Assembly (NCBI RefSeq): GCF_963668515.1
Contig: NZ_OY764865.1
Span: 434,001-498,000 of the forward strand
Length of the DNA: 64,000 nucleotides
Direction of reading: 5' to 3'
Origin: an uncultured Ilyobacter sp.
Lineage (GTDB): Bacteria > Fusobacteriota > Fusobacteriia > Fusobacteriales > Fusobacteriaceae
In this document: positions 1 through 10,097 of the stretch, piece after piece
Layout: each line of letters opens with the position of its first letter
How positions within the stretch are numbered: the stretch's first letter is position 1
Made by a program: the position numbers and the translations under genes
The notes under the pieces: model-generated
The model's input: only the letters and a program-made list of their open reading frames with translations
The model's database searches: none
What the model was told of the DNA's origin: nothing

Positions 1-24
1 TTTGGTCGTTGCTCTAGCTTCCAC
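1..24 (-). CDS. rplV: 50S ribosomal protein L22, 5' end only
   Basis: Only the first eight codons are inside the window. They read from a GTG start at position 24 as (M)EARATTK, which matches the usual L22 opening MEARA. An AAAGGAGGT ribosome binding site lies seven bases upstream. The position directly after rpsS is where rplV sits in S10 operons. L22 is a large-subunit protein that lines the nascent-peptide exit tunnel. The identification rests on this short match plus synteny. Confidence 0.85.
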
Positions 25-67
25 TAGTCGCACCTCCTTTATCTCTCTAATATATTGATAACTCTAG

Positions 68-349
68 TTATTTCTTCTTTTTCTTCCTGTCTACACCGTG
101 ACCATAGTAAGTTCTTGTCGGAGCAAATTCTCCCATTTTATGTCCTACCATTTGTTCAGTCACGTGTACTGGTATATGTTTTTTTCCGTTATATACTCCA
201 AAAGTCAACCCTATGAAGTTAGGAAATATTGTCGATCTTCTTGACCAAGTTTTAATTACTGCTTTTGTATTGTCAGAAGCGGTTGCCTCTTCAACTTTTT
301 TCATTAAGTGGTGGTCACAGAAAGGTCCTTTTTTTAACGATCTTGCCAT
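68..349 (-). CDS. rpsS: 30S ribosomal protein S19
   Basis: The protein has 93 residues, the normal S19 length. It begins [10 protein letters not shown] and contains the conserved [10 protein letters not shown] and [11 protein letters not shown] stretches. S19 binds 16S rRNA in the small-subunit head next to S13. It follows rplB by 26 bases and precedes rplV by 43 bases in the S10 operon. The C-terminus is a run of lysines, as is common in this protein. Nothing is unusual. Confidence 0.98.
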   Translation of the reverse strand: MARSLKKGPFCDHHLMKKVEEATASDNTKAVIKTWSRRSTIFPNFIGLTFGVYNGKKHIPVHVTEQMVGHKMGEFAPTRTYYGHGVDRKKKKK

Positions 350-375
350 TACGTGTTAGCCTCCTCTCTCGAAAA

Positions 376-1206
376 TTACTTTTGGTTTCTTCTTCTTACG
401 ATGAATTTATCCGAAGATTTCTTTCCTCTAGTTTTGTATCCAAGTGTCGGTTTACCCCAAGGAGTAACTGGTCCTTTTCTACCAACAGGTGTTCTTCCTT
501 CTCCACCACCGTGAGGGTGATCAACCGGATTCATTACAGATCCTCTTACATGAGGTCTTCTACCCATGTGTCTGTTTCTACCAGCTTTACCGATGTTAAC
601 TAATTGATGCTCAGAGTTCCCTACTTCACCAATAGTAGCCATACACTCTTTGTGGATAAGTCTAACTTCTCCAGAAGGTAGTTCTACATGACAGTACGTT
701 CCTTCTTTCGCCATAAGTCTTGCAGCTGTTCCTGCAGATCTTACTAGCTGTCCGCCTCTTCCAATTTGAAGCTCTATGTTATGGATCTGCGTACCTACAG
801 GCATATCCTTAAGTTTCATAGCATTTCCTGGCTTAACTTCAGCGTTTGAACCAGCCATTACTACGTCACCTTTCTTTAGTCCTTTAGGCGCTAGTATGTA
901 TCTCTTTTCTCCATCAGTATAAAATAGTAGAGCTATGTTAGCTGTTCTGTTTGGGTCATACTCAAGAGTTGCTACTCTTGCTGGTATGTCTAGTTTATTT
1001 CTTTTGAAATCTATTAACCTGTAAAGTCTTTTGTGTCCTTTTTGTCTATTTCTAGCTGTTCTGTGCCCGTAGTTATCTCTACCATAAGCAGATTTTAAAG
1101 GTACAGTTAAAGACTTTTCAGGTCTTACCATGTCTAACTCTTTGTTGACAATTTTAGACATATGTCTTGTACCGTTAGTCATAGCTTTCATTTTTTTGAT
1201 TGCCAT
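376..1206 (-). CDS. rplB: 50S ribosomal protein L2
   Basis: The protein has 276 residues, typical for bacterial L2. It shows RNA-binding OB and SH3-like regions and the conserved C-terminal stretch [14 protein letters not shown] (about residues 225-238), whose histidine lies near the peptidyl transferase centre. L2 helps subunit association and peptidyl transfer. It sits between rplW (86 bases upstream) and rpsS in the S10 operon and has an AGGTTAAAG-type ribosome binding site before its ATG. Confidence 0.98.
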   Translation of the reverse strand: MAIKKMKAMTNGTRHMSKIVNKELDMVRPEKSLTVPLKSAYGRDNYGHRTARNRQKGHKRLYRLIDFKRNKLDIPARVATLEYDPNRTANIALLFYTDGEKRYILAPKGLKKGDVVMAGSNAEVKPGNAMKLKDMPVGTQIHNIELQIGRGGQLVRSAGTAARLMAKEGTYCHVELPSGEVRLIHKECMATIGEVGNSEHQLVNIGKAGRNRHMGRRPHVRGSVMNPVDHPHGGGEGRTPVGRKGPVTPWGKPTLGYKTRGKKSSDKFIVRRRNQK

Positions 1207-1292
1207 TTCTCTTTAACCTCCGAAAAAAAAATTTTCGATAATTAGACCTATAATTATCTTTAATCCGTTCATCTAAATCCTTAAATTATAGA

Positions 1293-1580
1293 TTAAACAT
1301 TTTGAAAGTAAGTTATTGTATTACCTTCAGCAAGCTTTACTACAGCTTTTTTCTTAGCCTGTGTGTTGTAAAGTTTTGCTCCGTGTCTTTTCACAACAGA
1401 TTTAATGTTGAGAGTAGCTACAGATTCAACCTTTACGTTAAAAATTTCTTCCACAGCTTTTTTGATTTGGATTTTATTTGCTTTAGGCGTTACTTCAAAA
1501 GTATACCTGTTGAACTCCCTTCTTAGAAGTTCAGTTTTTTCCGTGATGATTGGTTTTTTTACTATGTCATAAACAGTCAT
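1293..1580 (-). CDS. rplW: 50S ribosomal protein L23
   Basis: The protein has 95 residues, the usual size. It starts [16 protein letters not shown], carrying the L23 hallmark PIITEK. The later KVESVATLNIKSV region is also typical. L23 lies at the exit of the ribosomal tunnel and docks trigger factor and SRP. Its ATG overlaps the rplD stop codon by one base (TAATG), which indicates translational coupling within the S10 operon. Confidence 0.97.
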   Translation of the reverse strand: MTVYDIVKKPIITEKTELLRREFNRYTFEVTPKANKIQIKKAVEEIFNVKVESVATLNIKSVVKRHGAKLYNTQAKKKAVVKLAEGNTITYFQNV

Positions 1581-2212
1581 TATCCAAGCACCTCCTCAAT
1601 AGTAGCTAGTGCTTCCTTTGTTATGATTACCTTGTTTTGCTTAAGAAGCCAGTAAACACCAAGTTCATTCGGCTGAAGAACGACCGCATTTTCAAGGTTT
1701 CTAGCTGATAGATACAGGTTAAAATCTGCATCATTAGCAAGGTCATTAACAACAAACAGTTGCTTTGTGTTAGCTTCTAAAGCTTTTGTTAGAGCCATTA
1801 TAGTTTTTGTTTTAGGTGCTTCGATAGCTCCATCTAAAACTACAATACTTCCTTCTGCGACTTTAGCAGATAAAGCTGACTTAAGTGCAACTTTTCTAAC
1901 TTTTTTGTTAACTTTCTTTTCGAAAGATCTAGGCTGAGGTCCGAATGTAACTCCTCCACCTACCATGTGAGGGGCTCTTGTAGAACCTTGTCTAGCTCTA
2001 CCCGTACCTTTTTGTTTGAAAGGTTTTCTTCCTCCACCTCTAACCATTGCTCTCGTTTTCGTAGCAGCAGTTCCTTGTCTGGCAGCTGCTAGTTCAGCAG
2101 TCAACACTTCGTGAAGTACCGCTTTGTTTGGCTCGATTCCGAACACTGTATCTTTAACTTCAAGAGTTCCAGTTTGATCTCCTGCTAAGTTATATATGTT
2201 TAAAACTGCCAT
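1580..2212 (-). CDS. rplD: 50S ribosomal protein L4
   Basis: The protein has 210 residues, the normal L4 length. It contains the conserved loop with [19 protein letters not shown] (about residues 59-77), which reaches into the exit tunnel. Two adjacent ATG codons are available. The second (position 2212) stands six bases after the GGAGG site and is preferred over the one at 2215. In many bacteria L4 also represses its own operon through an mRNA leader. Here a structured 187-base gap between rpsJ and rplC is a candidate target. Confidence 0.95.
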   Translation of the reverse strand: MAVLNIYNLAGDQTGTLEVKDTVFGIEPNKAVLHEVLTAELAAARQGTAATKTRAMVRGGGRKPFKQKGTGRARQGSTRAPHMVGGGVTFGPQPRSFEKKVNKKVRKVALKSALSAKVAEGSIVVLDGAIEAPKTKTIMALTKALEANTKQLFVVNDLANDADFNLYLSARNLENAVVLQPNELGVYWLLKQNKVIITKEALATIEEVLG

Positions 2213-2244
2213 CATTATCCTCCTTCCTCAAATCTACTAACCAG

Positions 2245-2871
2245 TTATTTTTTTATAGCTGGCTTCACTACAATGTAACCGTTCTTCGGTCCAGGAACCG
2301 CACCTTTTATTAGTAATAAGTTGTTTTCTACATCAACTTTTACTACTTTTAAGTTCTGAACTGTCACTGCAGTGTTTCCATATCTTCCAGCCATCTTTAG
2401 ACCTTTCAATACTTTTGAAGGGAACGATGATTGTCCGATAGAACCTCCAAGTCTGTGGTTTCTAGAAACCCCGTGAGTGGCTCTGTTTCCTGAGAAGTTA
2501 TGTCTTTTCATAACACCTGCAGTACCTTTACCTTTAGAAGTTCCTCTGATATCTACAAACTCAACACCATCTAATGTGTCAACTTTGATTTCTTGTCCTA
2601 ATTCATATCCTTCTACTGAATCAGCCTTAAGCTCTCTAACAAATCTTAAAGGTTTAACCCCAGCCTTGTTAAAGATACCCATCATTGGTTTAGTAGTGTT
2701 TTTTTCTTTCTTTTCGTCAAATCCTAATTGAAGAGCAGTGTACCCGTCTTTTTCCTCAGTTTTTTTCTGAAGAACAAAGTTAGGACCCGCTTCTACAACT
2801 GTTACTGGAACAAATTTTCCATTTTCGAAAATTTGAGTCATTCCAATTTTTTTAGCTAAAATTCCTGCCAT
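2245..2871 (-). CDS. rplC: 50S ribosomal protein L3
   Basis: The protein has 208 residues, starting MAGILAKKIGMTQIF, the standard L3 opening. The frame stays open for 28 more codons upstream, but they do not resemble L3. A good GGAGGTAAAAG ribosome binding site directly precedes the ATG at 2871, so that start is chosen. L3 is a primary 23S-binding protein whose loop approaches the peptidyl transferase centre. The NHRLGGSIGQSSFPSKV region near residue 145 carries the conserved glutamine that is methylated in other bacteria. Confidence 0.96.
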   Translation of the reverse strand: MAGILAKKIGMTQIFENGKFVPVTVVEAGPNFVLQKKTEEKDGYTALQLGFDEKKEKNTTKPMMGIFNKAGVKPLRFVRELKADSVEGYELGQEIKVDTLDGVEFVDIRGTSKGKGTAGVMKRHNFSGNRATHGVSRNHRLGGSIGQSSFPSKVLKGLKMAGRYGNTAVTVQNLKVVKVDVENNLLLIKGAVPGPKNGYIVVKPAIKK

Positions 2872-3058
2872 TCTTTTACCTCCATCAAATAATATATTGG
2901 TTGACAACTTCTCCTCGTGGTTCCACGACTTAACTTTTAAAAAAAGTACCGCCAACTTGTATTATTCTGTAAGGATAACTATAAGTTTTAAAAGAATTTT
3001 GTCTTTAAAACCCCAATTACCCGATAATCAGCTGATCCGCGCTCTTTTTCGTCAGAAA
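2872..3058 (-). promoter_or_regulatory. Long structured gap between rpsJ and rplC, possible leader
   Basis: This stretch of 187 bases is unusually long for the inside of an S10 operon. On the minus strand it contains a perfect TCGTGG-TT-CCACGA type hairpin (2915-2928), a GTTGTCAAC palindrome and an A/T-rich CTTTTTTTAAAAG palindrome close to the rplC ribosome binding site. No gene is seen. An autoregulatory leader for the rplC-rplD part of the operon is one explanation; this is inference from structure and position only. Confidence 0.3.
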
Positions 3059-3370
3059 TTAAGCTTGCTTAATTTCGATTCCAACACCAGCTGGTAAGTT
3101 AACCGCTGTTAATGAAGAGATTGTCTTCTGGCTTGAGTTTTTGATCTCTACCATTCTTTTATGCACTCTCATTTCGAACTGCTCTCTAGCATCTTTGTTC
3201 ACGTGTACAGATCTAAGTACTGTGTACTTTTTAATCTTTGTTGGTAGTGGCATAGGTCCTGCGATTTCCGCTCCAGACTTTTTAGCAACTTCAGCGATTC
3301 TCTTCGCTGATTGATCCAACAATGCGTGATCATAAGCTTTTAAATAGATTCTTAATTTATTAGAAGCCAT
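3059..3370 (-). CDS. rpsJ: 30S ribosomal protein S10 (NusE)
   Basis: The protein has 103 residues, the usual S10 size, with the conserved IRIYLKAYDHALLD-like opening and the GPMPLPTKIKKYTVLRS segment. S10 is a small-subunit head protein and also acts as NusE in transcription antitermination. It is the first gene of the S10 operon here, preceded by an AGGAGGT ribosome binding site and a clear promoter about 80 bases upstream (3446-3473). Confidence 0.98.
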   Translation of the reverse strand: MASNKLRIYLKAYDHALLDQSAKRIAEVAKKSGAEIAGPMPLPTKIKKYTVLRSVHVNKDAREQFEMRVHKRMVEIKNSSQKTISSLTAVNLPAGVGIEIKQA

Positions 3371-3445
3371 CTATCTCTTGCACCTCCTGTAAAATTTATC
3401 AATAGGTCAGGGATGTCAAACATCCTCTGCTCACACACTTTAGAG

Positions 3446-3473
3446 ATTATATCACACTCTCCAAAAATAACAA
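3446..3473 (-). promoter_or_regulatory. Promoter of the S10 operon
   Basis: On the minus strand the sequence reads TTGTTA, a 16-base spacer, then TATAAT, with a TG one base upstream of the -10 box (extended -10). It lies between tuf and rpsJ. The transcript leader includes a short hairpin GGATGT-TTG-ACATCC (around 3409-3423). It shows that the S10 operon can start independently of the str operon. Confidence 0.75.
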
Positions 3474-3534
3474 AGTTTTTTTTGAAAAGAATAATGAAGT
3501 TTTTCCATTTTGTCTCAAATGGTGCTCTAAGACA

Positions 3535-3573
3535 AATTTTATCGGGGAAACACGAGCTTCCCCGATAATTTTT
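3535..3573 (-). terminator. Hairpin after tuf, probable terminator
   Basis: A strong stem, ATCGGGGAA paired with TTCCCCGAT, extended by A/T pairs on both sides, begins about 15 bases beyond the tuf stop. The U-tract is weak on the minus strand (AAAATTTG follows), so termination may be partial or the hairpin may protect the 3' end. Its place between tuf and the S10 promoter suits the end of the str operon. Confidence 0.5.
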
Positions 3574-3587
3574 ATGTAAACATTCTA

Positions 3588-4772
3588 TTACTTAGTGATT
3601 GTAGCAACTACTCCAGAAGCTACTGTTCTTCCACCTTCTCTTATTGCGAATCTTAATCCTTCTTCCATCGCGATTGGGTGAATCAGCTCTACTGTCATCT
3701 CGATGTTATCTCCAGGCATTACCATCTCTACACCTTCTGGTAAGCTGATTGCTCCTGTGATATCTGTTGTTCTGAAGTAGAATTGTGGTCTGTAACCAGA
3801 GAAGAATGGAGTATGTCTTCCTCCCTCTTCTTTTGTTAGTACGTATACTTCTGATGTGAACCCTGTATGTGGAGTGATTGTTCCTGGCTTAGCAAGAACT
3901 TGTCCTCTTTCTACGTCTTCTTTCTTGATTCCTCTTAGTAGTGCTCCGATGTTATCTCCAGCCTCTCCTTGATCAAGAAGCTTTCTGAACATCTCTACTC
4001 CTGTACAAACTGCTTTTTGTGTGTCTTTGATTCCGATTATCTCAATCTCTTCTCCGACTTTGATTACTCCTCTTTCTACTCTTCCAGTTACAACTGTTCC
4101 TCTACCTGTGATAGTGAATACATCCTCTACTGGCATTAGGAATGGCTGATCTATTGCTCTTTCTGGTGATGGAATGTAAGAATCCACTGCGTCCATAAGC
4201 TCTTCGATTTTAGCTACCCATTGAGCTTCACCGTTAAGCGCTCCTAGTGATGATCCTGCGATTACAGGAATGTCGTCTCCTGGGAATCCGTAGTCTGTTA
4301 GAAGTTCTCTTACTTCCATCTCTACTAATTCTAGTAACTCTTCGTCATCTACCATATCTGTTTTGTTTAGGTATACTACGATGTAAGGTACTCCTACCTG
4401 TCTTGAAAGAAGGATATGCTCTCTTGTTTGAGGCATCGGTCCGTCTGCTGCTGATACTACTAGGATAGCTCCATCCATCTGAGCTGCTCCTGTGATCATG
4501 TTCTTTACATAGTCAGCATGGCCTGGACAGTCAACGTGAGCGTAGTGTCTGTTTGCAGTTTCATATTCGATATGAGCTGTATTGATTGTGATTCCTCTTT
4601 CTCTCTCTTCTGGTGCCTGGTCAATGTTTGCAAAGTCTACTTTCTTTGCTAGTCCTTTGTCAGAAAGTACTTTTGAGATTGCTGCAGTTGTTGTTGTCTT
4701 TCCATGGTCAACGTGTCCTATTGTTCCTACATTTACATGGGGTTTTGATCTTGAAAATTTTTCCTTAGCCAT
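3588..4772 (-). CDS. tuf: Elongation factor Tu
   Basis: The protein has 394 residues, the normal EF-Tu length. The GTPase motifs are intact: GHVDHGKT at residues 19-26, DCPGHADY near 81-88 and NKTD near 136. Domains 2 and 3 follow. It delivers aminoacyl-tRNA to the ribosomal A site. It is the last gene of the str operon, 108 bases after fusA, with AGGAGG before the ATG. NKTD in place of the usual NKCD or NKVD is a harmless variant of the guanine-specificity motif. Confidence 0.99.
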   Translation of the reverse strand: MAKEKFSRSKPHVNVGTIGHVDHGKTTTTAAISKVLSDKGLAKKVDFANIDQAPEERERGITINTAHIEYETANRHYAHVDCPGHADYVKNMITGAAQMDGAILVVSAADGPMPQTREHILLSRQVGVPYIVVYLNKTDMVDDEELLELVEMEVRELLTDYGFPGDDIPVIAGSSLGALNGEAQWVAKIEELMDAVDSYIPSPERAIDQPFLMPVEDVFTITGRGTVVTGRVERGVIKVGEEIEIIGIKDTQKAVCTGVEMFRKLLDQGEAGDNIGALLRGIKKEDVERGQVLAKPGTITPHTGFTSEVYVLTKEEGGRHTPFFSGYRPQFYFRTTDITGAISLPEGVEMVMPGDNIEMTVELIHPIAMEEGLRFAIREGGRTVASGVVATITK

Positions 4773-4880
4773 TTCAATCCTCCTAAAAAATTAAAATAAA
4801 AATTATTGTATATTTCTTAATAGGTGCAACCTTTATGCAGGCCCCCTCTGAATAGATAATGCTTATTAAGTGAAAAAGAA

Positions 4881-6962
4881 TTACTTCCCTCTCGCTTCCT
4901 GAATACTTTTTTGAATGCTAGCAGGTACCTGAGCATATTCAGCAAATTCCATTGCATAAGTAGCTCTTCCTTGAGATTTAGATCTAAGATCAGTTGCATA
5001 ACCAAACATTTCTGAAAGTGGTACTTTTGCATCAATGATTTTAGCTCCGTTTCTGTCAGTCATTCCAGAAACCATACCTCTTCTAGAGTTAAGGTCCCCT
5101 ATAAGGTCTCCCATATACTCCTCTGGAGTAGTAACTTCTACTTTAAAGACAGGCTCAAGAATTACAGGATTACACTTAGTTGCTGCCTGTTTAACCGCCA
5201 TAGATCCAGCAATTTTAAATGCCATCTCTGATGAATCGACCTCATGATACGATCCATCATAAAGTTCTACCTTTACATCTTCCATTGGATATCCAGCTAC
5301 AACTCCGCTCTCAAGAGCTTCTTTACATCCTCTTTCAACTGCAGGGATGTACTCTCTAGGGATAGCTCCACCTGTAACTTTATTGATAAATTCAAATCCT
5401 TTCCCTGGATTTGGCTCTACCTTTATCTTAACATGTCCGTACTGACCTCTACCACCTGACTGCTTAGCATATTTAACATCATGGTCAATATTAGTTGTGA
5501 TAGTTTCTCTGTACGCAACTTGAGGTTTTCCAACGTTAGACTCAACGTTGAACTCTCTTTTCATTCTATCTACAAGGATCTCTAGGTGAAGTTCACCCAT
5601 TCCCGATATGATAGTTTGACCTGTTTCTTCGTCAGTTTTAACTCTGAACGTAGGATCCTCTTCTGCTAATTTACCAAGGGCGATTCCCATCTTCTCTTGG
5701 TCAGCTTTCGTCTTAGGCTCAACCGCTACTGCGATTACCGGCTCAGGGAAAACCATTTTTTCTAGAACGATTGGTTGATCCATGTCGCAAAGAGTATCTC
5801 CAGTAGTAGTTTCTTTTAGACCTACCGCTGCTGCGATATCCCCACAGTAAACTACGCTTAGCTCCTCTCTGTTGTTAGCATGCATCTGTAGGATTCTTCC
5901 CACTCTTTCTTTTTTACCTTTTGTTGAGTTAAGAACAGAAGTTCCCTTTTCTATAATTCCAGAGTAAACTCTAAAGAATGCTAGTTTCCCAACAAATGGG
6001 TCAGTCATGATTTTGAATGCAAGAGCCGAGAACGGTTGATCGTCTCCTGGCATTCTTGACATTTCTTTTTCAGTATCCTTTACATCTGTTCCTTTTATGG
6101 CTCCAACGTCTACTGGAGAAGGCATAAGGTCAACTACTGCATCCAGAAGCGGTTGAACCCCTTTATTTTTAAATGCAGTTCCGCAAGTTACAGGAACGAT
6201 TAAGTTTGCTATAGTAGCTTTTCTAAGTCCAGCTACTAGCTCTTCTTGAGTAATCTCTTCTCCACCGAAGAATTTCTCCATGAGAGCATCATCAGTTTCA
6301 ACTATAGATTCAAGCATGAAATTTCTAGCTTCTTCAGCCTTTTCAGCAAGCTCAGCTCTTATATCTTCGACTGTAAAGTCTTGCCCTGTTTGTGTATCTA
6401 GAGGCCACTTGATCTCTTTCATCTGAATAAGATCAACTATACCTTCGAATTGATCTTCTGCTCCGATAGGTAGTTGAATGGGCACCGGGTTTGATCCCAA
6501 CTTCTCTCTGATATCTGTCACACACATATCAAAGTCTGCACCGACTCTATCCATCTTATTGAAGAAAGCCATTCTAGGTACTCCATACTTATCTGCTTGT
6601 CTCCAAACCGTTTCTGATTGTGGTTGAACCCCATCAACTGCTGAAAACACAGCTACAGACCCATCTAGTACTCTTAGAGATCTTTCAACCTCAACAGTAA
6701 AGTCCACGTGCCCTGGTGTGTCTATTATATTTATCCTATGCTCTTTCCAGAAACAAGTTGTTGCCGCCGAAGTTATAGTTATTCCTCTTTCTTGCTCTTG
6801 CTCCATCCAGTCCATTGTAGCCGCACCGTCGTGTACTTCACCAATTCTGTGAGTAATCCCTGTGTAAAGAAGGATCCTTTCTGTGGTTGTAGTTTTACCT
6901 GCGTCGATGTGGGCCATGATACCGATGTTTCTTGTTTTACCTAAAGAAACTTTTCTAGCCAT
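4881..6962 (-). CDS. fusA: Elongation factor G
   Basis: The protein has 693 residues, standard for EF-G. GTPase motifs are present: AHIDAGKTT near residues 17-25, DTPGHVDF near 81-88 and NKMDR near 135. Domain II, the domain IV region (for example [15 protein letters not shown]) and the C-terminal domain V are complete. It drives tRNA-mRNA translocation and, with RRF, ribosome recycling. It sits 43 bases after rpsG in the str operon. This is the canonical form rather than an EF-G2 paralogue, judged by context and domain integrity. Confidence 0.99.
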   Translation of the reverse strand: MARKVSLGKTRNIGIMAHIDAGKTTTTERILLYTGITHRIGEVHDGAATMDWMEQEQERGITITSAATTCFWKEHRINIIDTPGHVDFTVEVERSLRVLDGSVAVFSAVDGVQPQSETVWRQADKYGVPRMAFFNKMDRVGADFDMCVTDIREKLGSNPVPIQLPIGAEDQFEGIVDLIQMKEIKWPLDTQTGQDFTVEDIRAELAEKAEEARNFMLESIVETDDALMEKFFGGEEITQEELVAGLRKATIANLIVPVTCGTAFKNKGVQPLLDAVVDLMPSPVDVGAIKGTDVKDTEKEMSRMPGDDQPFSALAFKIMTDPFVGKLAFFRVYSGIIEKGTSVLNSTKGKKERVGRILQMHANNREELSVVYCGDIAAAVGLKETTTGDTLCDMDQPIVLEKMVFPEPVIAVAVEPKTKADQEKMGIALGKLAEEDPTFRVKTDEETGQTIISGMGELHLEILVDRMKREFNVESNVGKPQVAYRETITTNIDHDVKYAKQSGGRGQYGHVKIKVEPNPGKGFEFINKVTGGAIPREYIPAVERGCKEALESGVVAGYPMEDVKVELYDGSYHEVDSSEMAFKIAGSMAVKQAATKCNPVILEPVFKVEVTTPEEYMGDLIGDLNSRRGMVSGMTDRNGAKIIDAKVPLSEMFGYATDLRSKSQGRATYAMEFAEYAQVPASIQKSIQEARGK

Positions 6963-7005
6963 CTGGTTTTGCCCTCCTTAAAAGATATAATCTTAAATTA
7001 AGATA

Positions 7006-7479
<474 letters not shown>

Positions 7480-7498
7480 TTATTTCACCTCCCGAAAA

Positions 7499-7867
7499 TT
7501 AAGCTTTTTTAGCTCCATATTTTGATCTTGATTTTTTTCTGTTTGCAACACCAGCAGTATCTAAAGCTCCTCTGATAACTTTATATCTTACCCCTGGTAA
7601 ATCTTTTGTTCTTCCACCTCTTACAAGTACAATCGAGTGCTCTTGTAAGTTATGTCCTTCACCTGGAATATACGTAGTAACTTCGATCCCGTTTGTAAGC
7701 TTTACTCTTGCAACCTTTCTAAGTGCTGAGTTTGGCTTCTTTGGAGTACTTGTGTAAACTCTTATACAAACTCCTCTTCTTTGTGGGTTACCTTGTAGTG
7801 CCGGTGACTTTTTAGCTTCTTCTAAAGTCGCTCTTCCTCTTTTTACTAATTGATTTAAAGTAGGCAT
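7499..7867 (-). CDS. rpsL: 30S ribosomal protein S12
   Basis: The protein has 122 residues, typical of S12. It contains [15 protein letters not shown] (around residues 41-55), which includes the lysine where streptomycin-resistance changes occur in other bacteria, and the [10 protein letters not shown] loop with the second such lysine region. S12 monitors decoding at the A site. It is the first gene of the str operon, with GGAGGG before its ATG and a strong promoter just upstream. Confidence 0.99.
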   Translation of the reverse strand: MPTLNQLVKRGRATLEEAKKSPALQGNPQRRGVCIRVYTSTPKKPNSALRKVARVKLTNGIEVTTYIPGEGHNLQEHSIVLVRGGRTKDLPGVRYKVIRGALDTAGVANRKKSRSKYGAKKA

Positions 7868-7916
7868 TTTACCCTCCTTCCGAATTTTAAATTAAAAATT
7901 TAATTATAACTTGAAC

Positions 7917-7945
7917 ATTATACTGACTTTGTTTCAAAAAGTCAA
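7917..7945 (-). promoter_or_regulatory. Promoter of the str operon (rpsL)
   Basis: On the minus strand it reads TTGACT, 17 bases, TATAAT, a near-consensus sigma70-type promoter about 50 bases upstream of the rpsL ATG. The spacing and boxes are among the best in the window, fitting a strongly expressed ribosomal operon. Confidence 0.85.
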
Positions 7946-7948
7946 CAC

Positions 7949-7970
7949 TCAAAAAAACACTCAGTGTTTT
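7949..7970 (-). terminator. Terminator-like hairpin between the ABC-F gene and rpsL
   Basis: Read on the minus strand, AAAACA-CTGAG-TGTTTT followed by a run of T residues lies between the ABC-F stop codon and the rpsL -35 box. It would separate the two transcription units. The stem is short and A/T-rich, so the call is moderate. Confidence 0.5.
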
Positions 7971-8083
7971 AAGAGAAAAATTATAGATAATCTTCAAAAA
8001 ATAATTTCCCAGATACTTATTTGTTGTCCAAAAATTATTATAACATATTTTTTATTTTACAACTATATTTTTTGTTTTAATTT

Positions 8084-9982
8084 TTACTCTGAAATTTCGG
8101 ACAGTTCTTCCTGTACTGCTTCCCACTCTTCCATAGTCTCCATTATTTTTTTATCCATGAGATCCAATTCTTTTTGAATCCCCACCAAAGTTTCAAGATT
8201 ATTTTTTTTTCCAGCCTCATTATATCTTTCTTCCAGAATGCTTTTTTCTGATTCTAGCTCCTCTATACCCTCTTCAAGTTTTTGACCTTTCCTCTCCAAA
8301 GATCCTATCCTGTTTTTTATTTTTTTCTGCTCCTCATAGTCGATATTCCCCTGGGTATCTTTTTCATTTTCTTCAGAGTTACTCTTATAGGCTTCATAGT
8401 CCCCTTTAAAAAGAGTGCTTCCATCCTTTGTGATCTCATATATTTTATTGACTACACTTTCTAGGAAGTGTCTATCATGGGAAACCACCACAAGGGTGCC
8501 GTCATACTCTTCTAAAGCAGATTCTAATATCTCCCTAGAGTATATGTCCAGATGGTTGGTCGGTTCATCTAAGATGAGAAAATTCGGCTTGTCCATGATA
8601 AGTCTCATCAGGGCAACTCTCGCTTTTTCTCCACCACTGAGATTCCCTATTTTTTTGAAGGCATCCTCTTCTGAAAACAAAAAACCTCCACATATTGATC
8701 TGGCCTGTTCTTCGCTTAGGGGATAGTTGTTTAGAAGTTCCTCTATAACAGTAGCATCTTCATTTAGTCCTTCATGTTTTTGATCATAATATCCTATTTT
8801 TATTCTTTCTCCCCAGAGGATCTCTCCATTATCTTTATTATCCAAGCTGTTTATTATTCTTAGTATTGTAGATTTCCCCACACCGTTTTTGCCTATGAGG
8901 CCTATTCTGTCTCCCCTATACACTTCCATATTCACACCTCGAAAGATCTCCTGTCCATCGAAGCTCTTAGAAAGATTCCAAATCTTTACAACTCTGTCTG
9001 TGCTGACATTTTCCACCTGAAATTTAAGCTTCATTTTTCTGATGCTGACAACAGGATCATCCATTTTTTCCATCCTGTCCAAAATCTTTTCCCGACCCCT
9101 GGCCTGCTTGGACTTCACCCCGGCCTTATAACGTCTTATGAACTCCTCGGTTTTTTTTATCTTGTCCTGCTCTTTTTCATAGGATTTTATCGCTCCTGTG
9201 AGATAGGCTTCCTTCTGTATTGTGTAGTCTGTGAAGTTTCCTCTGTAGATATTTATTGTTTTTCTCTCTAACTCAAAAACCTTGTTTATCACATTATCCA
9301 AGAAATATCTATCGTGGGATATAAGTATAAAGGCCTTATTATAATCTTTTAAAAATTTCTCAAGCCACTCTATGGCATTGAGATCCAGGTGGTTTGTAGG
9401 CTCATCTAGTATGAGGAGTTCAGGTTCTTCAAGGAGTATTTTCCCCAAGGCTATCCGCGACTGCTGACCCCCTGACAGATCTCCTATGACATTTTTCCAG
9501 AGATTTTCTGGAAAATTTAACCCTGTGAGAATCTGTTTTACCTTATACTCCACTGAGTAGCCCTCTTCCTGTTCATACCTTGTGGACAGCTCTGCAAGTT
9601 CTTCCATTATTTGGTCAAAATTGTCCATATCCACGGCCAGTCTTTCATTTAGTTCCTGTATTCTTTCATAATCTTTCTTTAGATGTGAAAAGACTGACAT
9701 CAGCTCATCAAAAACCTTGTTTTCTTTGTTTAAGTCAAAATTCTGAGAGAGATACCCTATCTTCAGTCCGCCTTTTTTTGATATGGTCCCCTGGAGTTTG
9801 GTATCCTCATCCATATCGTGGTACTCCTCTTCCAGAAGTATTTTTACCAAGGTGGTTTTCCCTGCACCATTTAGACCTACCAGACCAATCTTGTCCTTTT
9901 CATCTATTGAAAAGCTTATGTTTTTCAGAAGGGTTTCTCCTGAAAAACTTTTGTGTACGTTGTTTATCTGCAATACAGCCAT
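8084..9982 (-). CDS. ABC-F family ATPase, ribosome-associated
   Basis: The protein has 632 residues with two ABC ATPase domains and no membrane segments, the ABC-F layout. Domain 1 has GLNGAGKT (about 37-44) and LSGGQQSR; domain 2 has GKNGVGKS and LSGGEKAR; each is followed by LDEPTNHLD. A basic linker between the domains matches the tRNA-interaction motif, and a predicted coiled coil fills the last 90 residues, as in Uup/YdiF-type members. ABC-F proteins act on stalled or initiating ribosomes. It lies just upstream of the str operon with its own promoter (10022-10050). The exact subfamily and any antibiotic-protection role cannot be decided by eye. Confidence 0.93.
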   Translation of the reverse strand: MAVLQINNVHKSFSGETLLKNISFSIDEKDKIGLVGLNGAGKTTLVKILLEEEYHDMDEDTKLQGTISKKGGLKIGYLSQNFDLNKENKVFDELMSVFSHLKKDYERIQELNERLAVDMDNFDQIMEELAELSTRYEQEEGYSVEYKVKQILTGLNFPENLWKNVIGDLSGGQQSRIALGKILLEEPELLILDEPTNHLDLNAIEWLEKFLKDYNKAFILISHDRYFLDNVINKVFELERKTINIYRGNFTDYTIQKEAYLTGAIKSYEKEQDKIKKTEEFIRRYKAGVKSKQARGREKILDRMEKMDDPVVSIRKMKLKFQVENVSTDRVVKIWNLSKSFDGQEIFRGVNMEVYRGDRIGLIGKNGVGKSTILRIINSLDNKDNGEILWGERIKIGYYDQKHEGLNEDATVIEELLNNYPLSEEQARSICGGFLFSEEDAFKKIGNLSGGEKARVALMRLIMDKPNFLILDEPTNHLDIYSREILESALEEYDGTLVVVSHDRHFLESVVNKIYEITKDGSTLFKGDYEAYKSNSEENEKDTQGNIDYEEQKKIKNRIGSLERKGQKLEEGIEELESEKSILEERYNEAGKKNNLETLVGIQKELDLMDKKIMETMEEWEAVQEELSEISE

Positions 9983-10021
9983 TTTTTTCTCCTAACTTTA
10001 ATAGGTTTTTCATTCTTTAAA

Positions 10022-10050
10022 ATTATATCATAAATTATCATCTCCTCCAA
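10022..10050 (-). promoter_or_regulatory. Promoter of the ABC-F gene
   Basis: On the minus strand TTGGAG, 17 bases, TATAAT, with TG one base before the -10 box. It lies about 40 bases upstream of the ATG of the ABC-F gene. An AGGAG ribosome binding site follows. Confidence 0.65.
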
Positions 10051-10097
10051 GCTTTTGAGGTGCATTACACAACTGTTCAAAACAGAATTCTTTCGGT

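Noticed and set aside
4773..4880. Possible small RNA or attenuator between fusA and tuf
   Set aside because: A GC-rich patch (GGGGGCCTGC on the minus strand) is present, but no stable hairpin with U-tract and no promoter could be shown.
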